A stretch of 64,000 nt of DNA from JBEBGV01 sp040081265 (GCA_040081265.1 JBEBGV010000017.1:15626-79625); one strand, 5' to 3'; counted from the stretch's first letter, positions 7,967 to 16,471 are shown. The notes: a model not told the origin generated them from the letters alone. Numbers and translations: made by a program.

Positions 7967-8929
7967 ATGCTGCTTCAGTCACCCCCCGCAGAAGGCGAAA
8001 TCCTCGGCGAAGCCGGCAATGCCGCCGCTGAAGGTGCTGCCGAAGGCTTCAATGCCGGTGAAACGATCATCGAGCACGTTGCCAACAGCAGCATCGATCA
8101 CCCGCTGATTCACCTGCCGAAGATCCTCGGCATCGATTTTTCCGTGACCAAGCACGTGCTGATGCTGTGGATCGTCGCGGCGATCCTGTTTGTGGGCATC
8201 ACGGCTGTCGTCCGGCGCTATCTGCGTCAGGAGCGGCTGATTCCTACCGGTTTCATGAGCGCGCTCGAGATCGCGGTGGAGTTCATCCGCGACACGATCG
8301 TGCAGCCGAACGTCGGCAACAAGTGGGTCCTCACCTGGACACCGCTCCTGCTCACGCTCTTCTTCTTCATTCTCGGCGCGAACCTGATCGGCATCATCCC
8401 GATCTTCGACGTGCTCTCGCTGCTGAATCACACCGTGCTGCACCTGCCGGAAGAGTCGTTCTTCGCCCAGGTCCTGCATGGCGGCACCACGGCGACCGGC
8501 AACTTCAACGTCACCGCGGCGCTGGCCAGCATCTCGTTTTTTGCGATCATCATCGCCGGGTCGCGCGCCCACGGGTTCGTGCAGCACTGGAAGAACATGA
8601 TTCCGCACGGTCTGCCGTGGCCGATCTACTTCCTGCTGATTCCGATTGAGATCATGGGGATGTTCGTCCGCCCGTTCGCGCTGACCATGCGACTTGCCGC
8701 GAACATGACCGGCGGCCACATTGCCATCCTGGCGATCCTGTCGTTCGTGTTCATCTTCGCGGAGCTGGCTGGACGCGCCATCGTCGGCATCGGGGTCGGC
8801 GCGATCCTGTCGCTGCCGCTGGCGGTGGGCATCTCCGGGCTCGAACTCATCGTCATTCTGGTGCAGGCGTACGTATTCACGCTGCTCACGGCTGTGTTCA
8901 TCGGCATGGCCATTCACGCTCATCACTGA
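7967..8929 (+). CDS. atpB: F0F1 ATP synthase subunit a
   Basis: This is the 320-residue membrane subunit forming the proton half-channels beside the c-ring. The C-terminal half has the diagnostic RPFALTMRLAANMTGGH segment, with the essential stator arginine at residue 242. It ends with VQAYVFTLLTAVFIGMAI, which carries the conserved Gln/Tyr of the last helix. The N-terminus has an alanine/glutamate-rich extension of about 45 residues before the first helix. Helix 2 has the NLIGIIPI motif. It is followed 22 bp later by the c-subunit start codon. Confidence 0.97.
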   Translation: MLLQSPPAEGEILGEAGNAAAEGAAEGFNAGETIIEHVANSSIDHPLIHLPKILGIDFSVTKHVLMLWIVAAILFVGITAVVRRYLRQERLIPTGFMSALEIAVEFIRDTIVQPNVGNKWVLTWTPLLLTLFFFILGANLIGIIPIFDVLSLLNHTVLHLPEESFFAQVLHGGTTATGNFNVTAALASISFFAIIIAGSRAHGFVQHWKNMIPHGLPWPIYFLLIPIEIMGMFVRPFALTMRLAANMTGGHIAILAILSFVFIFAELAGRAIVGIGVGAILSLPLAVGISGLELIVILVQAYVFTLLTAVFIGMAIHAHH

Positions 8930-8951
8930 GCCATTTCCTGAGGAGTTACTG

Positions 8952-9182
8952 GTGGACATGCAGTTTGCTTTCATGGGAGTCGCGATTGGCCTTGGGCTGA
9001 TCGTCATCGGCGCCGGCCTTGGCATTGGTAAGCTCGCGGCCGCGGTTGCCGAGGGTGTGGCGCGGCAGCCGAGCGCAGCTGCGCAGATCAGCGGCGCGGC
9101 CAACCTCCCGCTCTTCCTGCTCGAAGGCGTGGCGATTCTGGCCGAGGTGTTCGCACTCCTCGTCCTGTTGCTCAACCAGTAG
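8952..9182 (+). CDS. atpE: F0F1 ATP synthase subunit c
   Basis: This 76-residue, two-helix hairpin forms the rotor ring. The polar loop ARQP is present. Counting 18 residues on from its proline, as in the E. coli protein, puts the ion-binding carboxylate at Glu58 (FLLEG). The sodium-type ligands are absent: the helix-1 Gln position is Ile, and the residues after Glu58 are Gly and Val rather than Ser/Thr, so proton coupling is predicted. A second glutamate, Glu65, lies two turns further along the same helix, which is unusual. I choose the GTG at 8952 because AGGAG (8941-8945) is 6 nt upstream; the ATG at 8958 is 12 nt away and would lose two residues. Confidence 0.93.
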   Translation: MDMQFAFMGVAIGLGLIVIGAGLGIGKLAAAVAEGVARQPSAAAQISGAANLPLFLLEGVAILAEVFALLVLLLNQ

Positions 9183-9192
9183 GGTCGTGACC

Positions 9193-9211
9193 GGGGGCAC
9201 CTGGTGCCCCC
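9193..9211 (+). promoter_or_regulatory. Intercistronic hairpin between atpE and atpF
   Basis: A perfect inverted repeat, GGGGGCACC / GGTGCCCCC, is separated by one T, so the practical loop is three nucleotides with an 8-bp stem. It begins 11 nt after the atpE stop and ends just before the atpF Shine-Dalgarno. There is no T-tract, so an mRNA-stabilising or partial-attenuation role that raises c-subunit stoichiometry is more likely than full termination. Confidence 0.6.
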
Positions 9212-9230
9212 GCGCAGGAGGACAAAGGCG

Positions 9231-9737
9231 ATGAATAATCCGCTGGTCCAGCCCGATCCCGGGCTTTATATCTGGACCATCGCGACGTTCCTCGTGCTGG
9301 TGGCGCTGCTCGCGAAGTTTGCGTGGCGCCCGCTGCTCGAGGCGCTGGAAAGCCGGCAGGAGGCGATCCGCAAGTCGCTTGACGATGCCCGTCAGGCGAA
9401 GGTGGAGCTGGAGCGTCTGCAGGGGGAGTCGGCGAAGCTGCTGGCTCAGGCCCGGGCGGAGGCCGAGGCGATCATGTCGCGTACGCGAAGCGACGCCGAT
9501 CGGTTCCGTGAGGAGCTGAAGGAAAAGGCGCGTACCGAGGCCGCCGCGCTGGTCAAGAACGCCGAGCACCAGATCGAGCTGGAGACCTCACGCGCACTGC
9601 AGCAGATCCGGCACGAGGCGGTTGAGTTGTCGGTCGCCATCGCCTCCAAGGTGCTGCAGCGCAACGTCACCAGGGAAGACAACGAGCGTCTGATCGAGGA
9701 GACGTTCCGTCAGCTCGAGGCTCAGCGACCCAGCTAG
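9231..9737 (+). CDS. atpF: F0F1 ATP synthase subunit b
   Basis: This 168-residue peripheral-stalk subunit has one N-terminal membrane helix (LYIWTIATFLVLVALLAKFAW) followed by RPLLEALESRQEAIRKSLDDA and a long charged coiled coil. It ends near REDNERLIEETFRQL, as in other b subunits. The ATG at 9231 follows CAGGAGGAC with good spacing, whereas the open frame from 9204 would start inside the intercistronic hairpin. The atpH, atpA, atpG, atpD and atpC genes do not follow. The next gene is an unrelated membrane protein, so F1 must be encoded elsewhere. Confidence 0.96.
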   Translation: MNNPLVQPDPGLYIWTIATFLVLVALLAKFAWRPLLEALESRQEAIRKSLDDARQAKVELERLQGESAKLLAQARAEAEAIMSRTRSDADRFREELKEKARTEAAALVKNAEHQIELETSRALQQIRHEAVELSVAIASKVLQRNVTREDNERLIEETFRQLEAQRPS

Positions 9738-9758
9738 CAGGCCCGCTCTGAACACGCC

Positions 9759-10727
9759 GTGACCTTTCGACCTCGGACGCGCGCGTTCTCGCTGATCGCC
9801 GCTGTTCTGGGGCTCGCGCTTTTCGTGTATGCCGTGCGGCGAGCCGGCGTCGCCGAGATTCTCGACGGCATACGCCGCGTCGGCTGGGGCCTGGTCCTGA
9901 TCATCGCGCTCGGAGGAGCACGTTTCCTTCTTCGTGCCCAATGCTGGCGGCTGTGCGTCCGCCGGGATGCCGAGCTGACCTTCAGCCACGCGTTCTCGGC
10001 CTTCCTGGCCGGGGATGCCGTCGGCAGCGTGACGCCGCTCGGCCTGCTGGCCAGCGAACCCACCAAGATCTTTCTGACCCGCCATCATCTGGCGACGCGT
10101 GAGTCGGTCGCGTCCCTGACGCTCGAAAATCTGCTGTATTCGGCGTCGGTCATCGCCATGATTGCGCTCGGCGGCGGCCTTCTCCTGGCAACCGCCACGC
10201 TTCCCGTCGCGCTTCGTCAGGCGGTGCTGGCCGCGGTGGCTGTTGCCCTCGTCGCGCTGCTCGTGCTGCCGCTGGTGATGCGGACCCGCACTGGCGGGGG
10301 CGCGCTTGTCGGTCTGACGACGAGGCTGGCGGCGCTGGCAGCCGTGGCAGACGAAGTGCGCCGCTTCACCAGGGAGGATCCGGGGCGCCTGCTGCAGGTG
10401 TTCGCGCTCGACCTGATCTATCACGCCCTCGCCGTGCTCGAGGTGTTCGTCACGCTGGGGTGGCTGATGGGTGACCGCGCCCCGACCCTCGCCATGGCCA
10501 TTGTGTTCGAGACGTTGAACCGTGTCGCGACGGTCGTCTTCAAGTTCGTCCCGTTCAGGGTGGGTGTGGATGAGGCGCTGACCGGCGCGCTCGCGCCGCT
10601 GGTGGCCGTTGACCCGGTGTCCGGTGTGGCGCTCGCGGTCGTCAGGAAGGTGCCGCGACTCTTCTGGGCCGGCGTCGGTCTGGTGACGATCGCGTTCCAC
10701 CCGGCGAAGACGAACGGCAGTACGTAG
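9759..10727 (+). CDS. Flippase-like / lysylphosphatidylglycerol synthase TM-domain membrane protein
   Basis: This 322-residue protein has about eight hydrophobic segments and matches the LPG_synthase_TM / flippase-like family. Evidence is the early RAGVAEILDGIRRVGWGLVL segment, AFLAGDAVGSVTPLG, SLTLENLLY and FETLNRVATVVFKFVPFRVGVDE. No C-terminal aminoacyl-phosphatidylglycerol synthase domain is present, so it is the stand-alone transmembrane part, often assigned to lipid or polyprenyl-linked substrate translocation. It starts with GTG 21 bp after atpF. Its stop codon TAG lies within a REP-like palindrome shared with two other gene ends in this window. Confidence 0.75.
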   Translation: MTFRPRTRAFSLIAAVLGLALFVYAVRRAGVAEILDGIRRVGWGLVLIIALGGARFLLRAQCWRLCVRRDAELTFSHAFSAFLAGDAVGSVTPLGLLASEPTKIFLTRHHLATRESVASLTLENLLYSASVIAMIALGGGLLLATATLPVALRQAVLAAVAVALVALLVLPLVMRTRTGGGALVGLTTRLAALAAVADEVRRFTREDPGRLLQVFALDLIYHALAVLEVFVTLGWLMGDRAPTLAMAIVFETLNRVATVVFKFVPFRVGVDEALTGALAPLVAVDPVSGVALAVVRKVPRLFWAGVGLVTIAFHPAKTNGST

Positions 10728-10767
10728 GCCGGGTCCGAAGGGCCCGGCGAAGACCAGGCCCGGCGAA
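10721..10767. repeat. REP-like palindrome (TACGTAGGCCGGGT family), copy 1
   Basis: GCCGGGTCC-GAA-GGGCCCGGC (10728-10748) is a hairpin with one mismatch preceded by TACGTAG, whose last three bases are the stop codon of the upstream gene. The right arm GGCCCGGCGAA is repeated 16 bp later (10741 and 10757). It sits between two convergent genes and may act as a bidirectional terminator. Confidence 0.75.
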
Positions 10768-10770
10768 AAC

Positions 10771-12882
10771 TCACCGCAGGCTGGCGAGGGTCGGGTCGCC
10801 GCGGAATCGTCTGCGAGCTTCTGTGCGGAGCTCGTTCGCACGCGCCCTGTTGCCCGCCGCGGTCCAGACTCGAACAGCGGCAGCGTATCCTTCGGCGGTC
10901 GGAATCGCCTCGATCAACGCGTCCAGCGTCTGGCTCATGGCCTCGTCGCGATCGGAGGCGTGATACATCGTGGCGAGGCTTGCATACGCGCGCACGCTCG
11001 CCGGGAAGGTCTGTAATTCCTGTCGATAGGCCGCTTCCGCCTCGGTGTTCCGATCCAGCTGCACCAGCGCGTCACCGAGTACCAGCTGAAGGTCGGGCAC
11101 GACGGAGGAACGGGACTGCAGCGCCCGAGCGGCGTTCTGCAGCGCGGCGACGGCATCGTCGAAGCGACCCTCGTCGAAGGCGACGCGCCCTTCGACATAG
11201 TCACCGAGCGGCAAGGTCGAATCGACGCGCTCGATCTCGGCGACGTGCATGGCGGCGGCTTCGGCGTTCTTCGCGGCCAGCGCAACTTCCAGGGCCACAA
11301 CACGGGCATCGACCTTTGCCGTCACGTCCGCGGAGCTCGCCCTTGCCACGGCCATCTCCGCGTAGGCGCCGGCCTCAGCCATCTGTCCCGCGCGCAACGC
11401 GGTGACCGCCAGGGCGGTGGCGATCTGAGCATCCTCCGGACGCAGGTCGTCGGCCGCCCTGAGGGCGGTGAGGGCCTCGGTGAGCCGTCCGGCGTGCAGG
11501 AGCTGGGTGCCCAGCTGGAACTGCACGGCCGGAAGCGCAGGGTGGGTGCGAACGATCGCGCGCAGGGCGGCGATGGCTGCCGGAACGTCGCCGAGAGCCA
11601 GCCGCCTGACACCGGCGCGGTGGGCTTCAACCAGCGCGCGCTGATCTCCGGATTCGAGCGGCGGTGAGAGTGCAGACCATTGCCGCAGCCCTGCCAGGTA
11701 GCCAGCCGCCGCGTACTGACGTTCCTCCGCCGGCGCAATCGCCGACGGACCAGGCAGCACCTGATCCTTCAGCAGTCGATCCAGGGCCGCCACCAGCGTC
11801 GAGATGGGAGGTGGCGACGAGGAAAAGCCTGCGATGGCCGTCAATTCGTCGGTCGCACCGCGCACGAGTCGTGCGGCCCCATCCGTCAGGGCGTACACGG
11901 GATAACCACCGAAGCGCATCGCCGCTTCGAGGGATTCCGAGTAGATGAGCTGTTCCGGCAGCGTGCCGTCCGCATCGTCGAGCAACGGTCGGAGCGAACG
12001 GCCGCGCAGGTTGCCTGGAATGGGTGCGCGTACGAAGTCGAGCAGCGTCGGCAGAAGGTCGATGTGCTGGACCGGCGTGCTGATCTGGCGGCCGGCGGCT
12101 TCAGCGAATGGCTGCTTCACGATCAGGGGTACGTGCAGCGTCGACTCGTCGAGCCCGGCGCCGTTGCCTCGCTCGCCGCGGTCCGCCGTCACGATGAGCG
12201 TGGCTTCGTCGTAGAGGTTTCTGGCCTTGAGTTCGTTGACCAGCCGCGCCACGACCGGCTCGGCCGACTCACGATCCAGATCGAGGACGAGGAAGTACCG
12301 CTGATTGCTCTGTGCGCGGATCCATTCCTCCGCGGCCTCATAGGTCTGGAGCCCATCACGCTCGATCGACACGGCTTCCGGCGTAGACGGTTCGGGCAGG
12401 TCCACATCGTAGAAGCCGAAGCCCTGTCCCAATCCCGTTGCCCGACGCAGCAGGAAGGTCGACGCCGCGCCGCCGGTGACAAACCCGCGGTTGCGGAGCA
12501 ACTCGGCCATCGTCCGCGCGCTGTCAGGCAGGGTAAACCCGCCATCGTCGCGCACCCCGTGCTCGAACGGGAGCTGGCCCGTGGACAGGGAGGTGAACGC
12601 GGGGAGGATCGCCGTCGAGTGGGTGTAGGCGCGGGAGAACACGACACCGTCGGCGGCCAACGCGTCGAGCGCCGGCGTATCGCTGCCGGGTCGGGGGCCG
12701 GCGCCGATCGCGTCGCCGCGGAGTGATTCGATCGCGAAGACGATGATCGGGCCCTGGTGGGGCGGAGACTCGCGGGCGTAGCGCCAGCCGGCAATGGCGG
12801 CTGCGGCGACGGCGAGGACGAACAGCCCGAGGATGATCGTGGCGTGCCAGCGCTTACGGCCGGCCTGCCTCTGCGAAGACAT
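10771..12882 (-). CDS. Sulfatase/alkaline-phosphatase-fold protein with C-terminal TPRs, probably non-catalytic
   Basis: This 703-residue protein has an N-terminal membrane anchor (residues 14-34), a sulfatase-fold domain (about 45-310) and a TPR-rich C-terminal half. The fold is recognisable from TPALDALAADGVVFSRAYTHS, SLSTGQLPFEHGV and LHVPLIVKQP. Catalytic positions are altered. The usual DTLRAD metal motif is ESLRGD (Glu52-Ser53). The nucleophile slot (Cys/Ser/Thr two residues before LPA's proline) is Ile92. The DHGE metal motif is DRGE (Asp234-Arg235). I infer a pseudoenzyme, perhaps a periplasmic binding or scaffold protein. The gene ends 44 bp from the convergent flippase-like gene and follows the CarboxypepD/TPR gene by 30 bp. 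Confidence 0.75.
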   Translation of the reverse strand: MSSQRQAGRKRWHATIILGLFVLAVAAAAIAGWRYARESPPHQGPIIVFAIESLRGDAIGAGPRPGSDTPALDALAADGVVFSRAYTHSTAILPAFTSLSTGQLPFEHGVRDDGGFTLPDSARTMAELLRNRGFVTGGAASTFLLRRATGLGQGFGFYDVDLPEPSTPEAVSIERDGLQTYEAAEEWIRAQSNQRYFLVLDLDRESAEPVVARLVNELKARNLYDEATLIVTADRGERGNGAGLDESTLHVPLIVKQPFAEAAGRQISTPVQHIDLLPTLLDFVRAPIPGNLRGRSLRPLLDDADGTLPEQLIYSESLEAAMRFGGYPVYALTDGAARLVRGATDELTAIAGFSSSPPPISTLVAALDRLLKDQVLPGPSAIAPAEERQYAAAGYLAGLRQWSALSPPLESGDQRALVEAHRAGVRRLALGDVPAAIAALRAIVRTHPALPAVQFQLGTQLLHAGRLTEALTALRAADDLRPEDAQIATALAVTALRAGQMAEAGAYAEMAVARASSADVTAKVDARVVALEVALAAKNAEAAAMHVAEIERVDSTLPLGDYVEGRVAFDEGRFDDAVAALQNAARALQSRSSVVPDLQLVLGDALVQLDRNTEAEAAYRQELQTFPASVRAYASLATMYHASDRDEAMSQTLDALIEAIPTAEGYAAAVRVWTAAGNRARANELRTEARRRFRGDPTLASLR

Positions 12883-12912
12883 GCGGTTCAGGGGGACGTG
12901 GCGCGCGGCGCG

Positions 12913-13662
12913 TCAGCGCCGCAGCTCGGCCAGCCTGCTCGCGGCATCCTTCGCGGCCGCGCTGTTCGGTATCGACGCCACCAGTGCCTGGAGTGCGCGC
13001 ACCCCTTCGTCCTCGCGTCCGGCAGAGACAAGGGTCAGTCCAAGGTCCAGACGAACCCGCTCGCTGGCGTCGTCGGCCTTGACTGCCTCGGAATATGACT
13101 GAATCGCTCGTGAGTAGAGCGACTGGCGCGTCTCCTGGTTCTGCTCGCGCTCAGCCTGCTGGCGAAAGGCATCGCCCAGCACCACGTTGATGGACGTGAT
13201 CTTCGGGTTCTTCGACTGAATGGCCTGATACGCGATGATTGCCTGGTCGAAGCGGCCCTGCGCGCGCAGCGTGTTGGCCGCGCTCACCTGATCGGCAATG
13301 TCCTTCGACAGGGCGCCGGGAATGACTTCCGGTGTTTGCTGGATGACGAAGCGCAGCGGTGGTCCGACGGTGGAGGACCTGATCGGCGCCGTGCCGCCGG
13401 CCGGCTCGAAGCCGGGGGCCGCAGCGATGAAGGTCCACACGCCAGCCTTCAGGCCGATCATGCCGAAGCGACCTTTGTCGTCGGTTGTGGAGGTCAGCAC
13501 GGAAGGCGAGGCGTCCCTGTTGGACGCCGTGATCGTGGCGCCCTTGACTGCCTTCCCGCCCGAGTCCGTCACGACGCCAATTACGCGCCCCGTCTGAGCG
13601 GTTGCCGGAAAGGCAAGGGTCAGCATCGCGAGCGTCAGGAGTGCTGCAGACAGGCGCGGCAT
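12913..13662 (-). CDS. Secreted carboxypeptidase-regulatory-like domain protein with TPRs
   Basis: This 249-residue protein has a signal peptide (MPRLSAALLTLAMLTLAFPA) and a CarboxypepD_reg-like beta domain (GRVIGVVTDSGGKAVKGATI to GVWTFIAAAPGF). It then has two or three TPR-like helical repeats (AANTLRAQGRFDQAIIAYQ, LYSRAIQSYSEAVKADD). Such proteins are common in Acidobacteriota and are probably exported; their ligands are unknown. A GAGGAG Shine-Dalgarno precedes the ATG, and TAAGAT upstream is a possible -10 box. It is the first gene of a pair with the sulfatase-like TPR protein, 30 bp downstream. Confidence 0.75.
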   Translation of the reverse strand: MPRLSAALLTLAMLTLAFPATAQTGRVIGVVTDSGGKAVKGATITASNRDASPSVLTSTTDDKGRFGMIGLKAGVWTFIAAAPGFEPAGGTAPIRSSTVGPPLRFVIQQTPEVIPGALSKDIADQVSAANTLRAQGRFDQAIIAYQAIQSKNPKITSINVVLGDAFRQQAEREQNQETRQSLYSRAIQSYSEAVKADDASERVRLDLGLTLVSAGREDEGVRALQALVASIPNSAAAKDAASRLAELRR

Positions 13663-13721
13663 CGAAGGCTCCTCTGAAAGGCCCTTATCTTAAATCGAAT
13701 TCGCCGAAAGGGCGCCGGGGA

Positions 13722-14144
13722 TCAGGTCCAGGTAACCTGATACAGCATCACGTAGATGACCACGCCGGTCACCGAAACATACAGCCAAAGTGGGAAGGTC
13801 CACCGGGCGATCCGGACATGGCGATCGAACTGCGACCGGAGAGCCCTGGCCGTGGTGACGAGCGCCAGAGGGACGATCGTCGCCGCCAGGATGACGTGCG
13901 TCACCAGGATCGTCAGATACACCGCCCGAGCGATGCCCTGGCCGGGGAATGGCCGGGACCCCACCTGGAGGTGATAGACGACGTAGCTGATCAGGAAGAG
14001 CGCTGATGTCGTGACCGCCGCAAGCATGCAGCGCTTGTGCAGGGACTGCTGACCGCGCCTGATGAACAGATACCCGGCGGACAGCAGGATGGCCGAGGTT
14101 CCGTTCAGGGTGGCGTTGAGCGCCGGCAGATCGGTGACCTCCAT
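13722..14144 (-). CDS. DUF420 membrane protein
   Basis: This 140-residue protein has four transmembrane helices and matches DUF420: YLFIRRGQQSLHKRCMLAA, SYVVYHLQVGSRPFPGQG, VYLTILVTHVILAATIVPLAL and PLWLYVSVTGVVIYVMLYQ. Conserved histidines (HKR, YHLQVG, THVILA) suggest heme or copper binding. The family is often encoded beside cytochrome oxidase assembly genes. I take the ATG at 14144 because upstream codons are poor and overlap heme O synthase, which ends 7 bp earlier. The linkage supports a role in terminal oxidase biogenesis; the biochemical function is unknown. Confidence 0.85.
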   Translation of the reverse strand: MEVTDLPALNATLNGTSAILLSAGYLFIRRGQQSLHKRCMLAAVTTSALFLISYVVYHLQVGSRPFPGQGIARAVYLTILVTHVILAATIVPLALVTTARALRSQFDRHVRIARWTFPLWLYVSVTGVVIYVMLYQVTWT

Positions 14145-14151
14145 CTGGGCG

Positions 14152-15060
14152 CTACAGCCAGAGGCGGTCGAGGCAGAGCGCGCCCCAGAGCACCGGGAGA
14201 TACACGATCGAGTACAGGAACAGACGCCGGGCGGTCTGGTTCGAACGCTCGCGCATGAACAGCGCGCTGAGGACGATGAAGCCCACACCGAGCGCCGTGG
14301 CCACGATGCTGTATGGGACGCCCGCCAACCCGACCAGGATAGGCATCAGACTCACCGGCCAGAGCCCGGCGGCGTAGAGCAGTGCCTGCTGACCAGTTCG
14401 GCGACCGTCGGACTCGAGCACCGGCAGGAGGGGAATGCCGGCACGAGCGTAGTCCTCGCGGTGCAGCCATGCGATGGCGAGGAAGTGCGGCATCTGCCAG
14501 AAGAACACGATGCCGAAGAGCACGAGCGCGGGGAGCGTGATCGAGTTGGTCGCCGCAGCCCATCCGATCACAGGAGGGAGCGCACCCGGGATTGCTCCGA
14601 CCAGCGTGGAGAGAGACGTTCGGGTCTTGAGCGGGGTGTAGACCAGCACGTAGCTCACCGCAGTCAGAGCTGCGACCGCCGCGGCGAGGAGGTTGACCTG
14701 CCACGCCAGCTCGACGATACCAACCGTTGACAGTGCGATACCGAACCAGCGGCTCTCGGTCGTGCCGAGACGTCCGGCCGGCAGCGGGCGCAACCGTGTT
14801 CGGCGCATGAGCGCATCGACCTCGCGCTCCCACACCTGGTTGAGTGCGGCCGCGCCACCGGCGACCAGCGCGGTCCCAAGGAGGGCGTGGACGAGGATTG
14901 GCAGGGGCACGCCTTCCGGCGCGCCGAGGTACAGGCCACCCAGCGTCGTGATCAGGACCAGGAAATTCAGTCGCGGCTTCGTCAGCGCCCAGAAGTCCGA
15001 GGCGACTGACGACGTGCGGACCATCGACGATGGGCCGGCCGCCTGGGCAAGATGTTTCAC
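14152..15060 (-). CDS. ctaB: Protoheme IX farnesyltransferase (heme O synthase)
   Basis: It transfers a farnesyl group to heme B, giving heme O for heme-copper oxidases. This 302-residue UbiA-superfamily membrane protein has the family signature LNQVWEREVDALMRRTRLRPL, which reads N-x4-E-x2-D then RTRxRPLPAGR. It also has YTPLKTRTSLSTLVGAIPGALPPVIGW and FFWQMPHFLAIAWLHREDYARAG. It begins with GTG at 15060, 9 bp after the M23 peptidase gene, and is followed by DUF420. No oxidase subunit genes are nearby. Its substrate comes from the pathway whose early steps are encoded at 1-4372. Confidence 0.95.
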   Translation of the reverse strand: MKHLAQAAGPSSMVRTSSVASDFWALTKPRLNFLVLITTLGGLYLGAPEGVPLPILVHALLGTALVAGGAAALNQVWEREVDALMRRTRLRPLPAGRLGTTESRWFGIALSTVGIVELAWQVNLLAAAVAALTAVSYVLVYTPLKTRTSLSTLVGAIPGALPPVIGWAAATNSITLPALVLFGIVFFWQMPHFLAIAWLHREDYARAGIPLLPVLESDGRRTGQQALLYAAGLWPVSLMPILVGLAGVPYSIVATALGVGFIVLSALFMRERSNQTARRLFLYSIVYLPVLWGALCLDRLWL

Positions 15061-15069
15061 GTCCTCGAA

Positions 15070-16464
15070 TTATCTCACGCTGGGCTGCGCGCCGCCGGCC
15101 GCCTGGATCTTGCGAAACACGCGGTCCTGCATCCACTTGGGATCCCACCATTCCACGGCATTGACGGGCGATCCGCCCACCAGAACGGTGAAGTGCAGGT
15201 GATCTCCCGCGGCCAGGCCCGTGGTGCCGCTGCGGCCGAGCACCTGACCTTTCTCCACCTGATCGCCTGGCTTCACATCGAGCGAGGACATGTGGCCGTA
15301 AAGGGTCTGCACACCGAGGCCGTGATCGAGGATCACGCAGTTGCCGTAGATGCCGAGGTACGCCGCGTGGACGACGACGCCGCGTTGCGCAGCCTGAATC
15401 GGCACCTGCGCGGTCACCGCCAGGTCGAAGCCGAGATGCACCTGCTGGTCCACGTCCTTGCCTTGATAGACGTAGGTGCGGCCGTCGGCAAAGCGTGCCT
15501 CGACCGCTGCGTTGCTGAGCGGCTGGAAAGCATCCTTCCACATCATCTCGGGCGCTGATTTGGTGGCCAGTTCGGCGATCGTCTGCGCGTTGCGGCGGCG
15601 AAGTTCGCCGTTGATCTTGAGGAACGACTCGAGGAGCTTGTCCGGTTCGCTCGACAGTCCCATGTCCGGCGTCTGATCGACGATCGGCGGGACCACCTTC
15701 TGGAGGAAGCGGTCGTCGATCTGGATGCGGCTTCGGGCGAAGGGCTTCTCGAAGGGCATGTGGTCAAGGGCCGCCGTTGCCTGGTTGCCGGCTTCGTCAC
15801 GCGCGTAGACCGAGATCGGCTCGTTCAGGGTCTGGTCGTTGAGTAGGGCAAAGAAGGCCACGTGCACCGACGGGTCGCTGAGTCCCACCGCCGAACCGGG
15901 GAATCCGCGATACGCGCGCTGTCCGACCCTGACCCCGCTCTCCACGTCGGGCGGTGTTGCCGTGTAGACGACGAACTCGGCGCCGCCGTGGTTGATGTAG
16001 TGGAACGTCGACAGCACGCCAACGCGCGGCGGATCGAGGCGAACCTGGACGTCGCGAGTGACCGTCGTCGTGACCAGACGCCGGCCGTAGAGCACGGGAC
16101 GTGAGGCCGTGACAACGATGCGTGCCGGGCCGGCCTTCAACTCCGGAATCGTGCGTTTACCGATCGGCCGGCTGACGTAGAGGCGGTTCGCATTCTCGTC
16201 AGCACCTGCGGGTTGCGAGGTGGGGTCGAGTGAGAACACCGGATAGGTCTTGCCCTCCTGCTCGACCGATGCGGTCACCGCGGAGTACTGCCCGCCGGGT
16301 GATTCCACCATGACGTCGAGGGATCCCGCCTGGCCCACGAACTTTTCAGGACCACGAATGGTGACAGCAGGGCCCGGCTGACGACCGGCCCAGACCCACG
16401 CGCCTCCGGCCACGATCGCCGCGAGCACCACAACAGAGAGGATGAATTTCACAAAGCTGCGCAT
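15070..16464 (-). CDS. Membrane-anchored M23 family metallopeptidase
   Basis: This 464-residue protein has one N-terminal membrane anchor (VKFILSVVVLAAIVAGGAWVW), a long beta-rich middle region and a C-terminal M23 (LytM/lysostaphin-type) domain. The zinc ligands are complete: HLGFD (HxxxD) and GDHLHF (HxH). The LYGHMSSLDVKPGDQVEKGQ stretch is typical of the fold. It likely cleaves peptidoglycan cross-links in the periplasm. I choose the ATG at 16464 because TATGAT lies exactly 7 nt upstream, fitting the leaderless pattern of this genome; 16473 and 16476 are alternatives. It is head of the minus-strand group with heme O synthase. Confidence 0.88.
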   Translation of the reverse strand: MRSFVKFILSVVVLAAIVAGGAWVWAGRQPGPAVTIRGPEKFVGQAGSLDVMVESPGGQYSAVTASVEQEGKTYPVFSLDPTSQPAGADENANRLYVSRPIGKRTIPELKAGPARIVVTASRPVLYGRRLVTTTVTRDVQVRLDPPRVGVLSTFHYINHGGAEFVVYTATPPDVESGVRVGQRAYRGFPGSAVGLSDPSVHVAFFALLNDQTLNEPISVYARDEAGNQATAALDHMPFEKPFARSRIQIDDRFLQKVVPPIVDQTPDMGLSSEPDKLLESFLKINGELRRRNAQTIAELATKSAPEMMWKDAFQPLSNAAVEARFADGRTYVYQGKDVDQQVHLGFDLAVTAQVPIQAAQRGVVVHAAYLGIYGNCVILDHGLGVQTLYGHMSSLDVKPGDQVEKGQVLGRSGTTGLAAGDHLHFTVLVGGSPVNAVEWWDPKWMQDRVFRKIQAAGGAQPSVR

Positions 16465-16471
16465 CCTCGCC

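Noticed and set aside
7979..9175. 398-codon minus-strand frame opposite atpB and atpE
   Set aside because: Extremely rich in Arg/Asp/Gln with no motif; the plus strand encodes clear ATP synthase subunits.
9588..10841. 417-codon minus-strand frame opposite atpF and the flippase-like gene
   Set aside because: Shadow frame; low-complexity charged product and no ribosome site.
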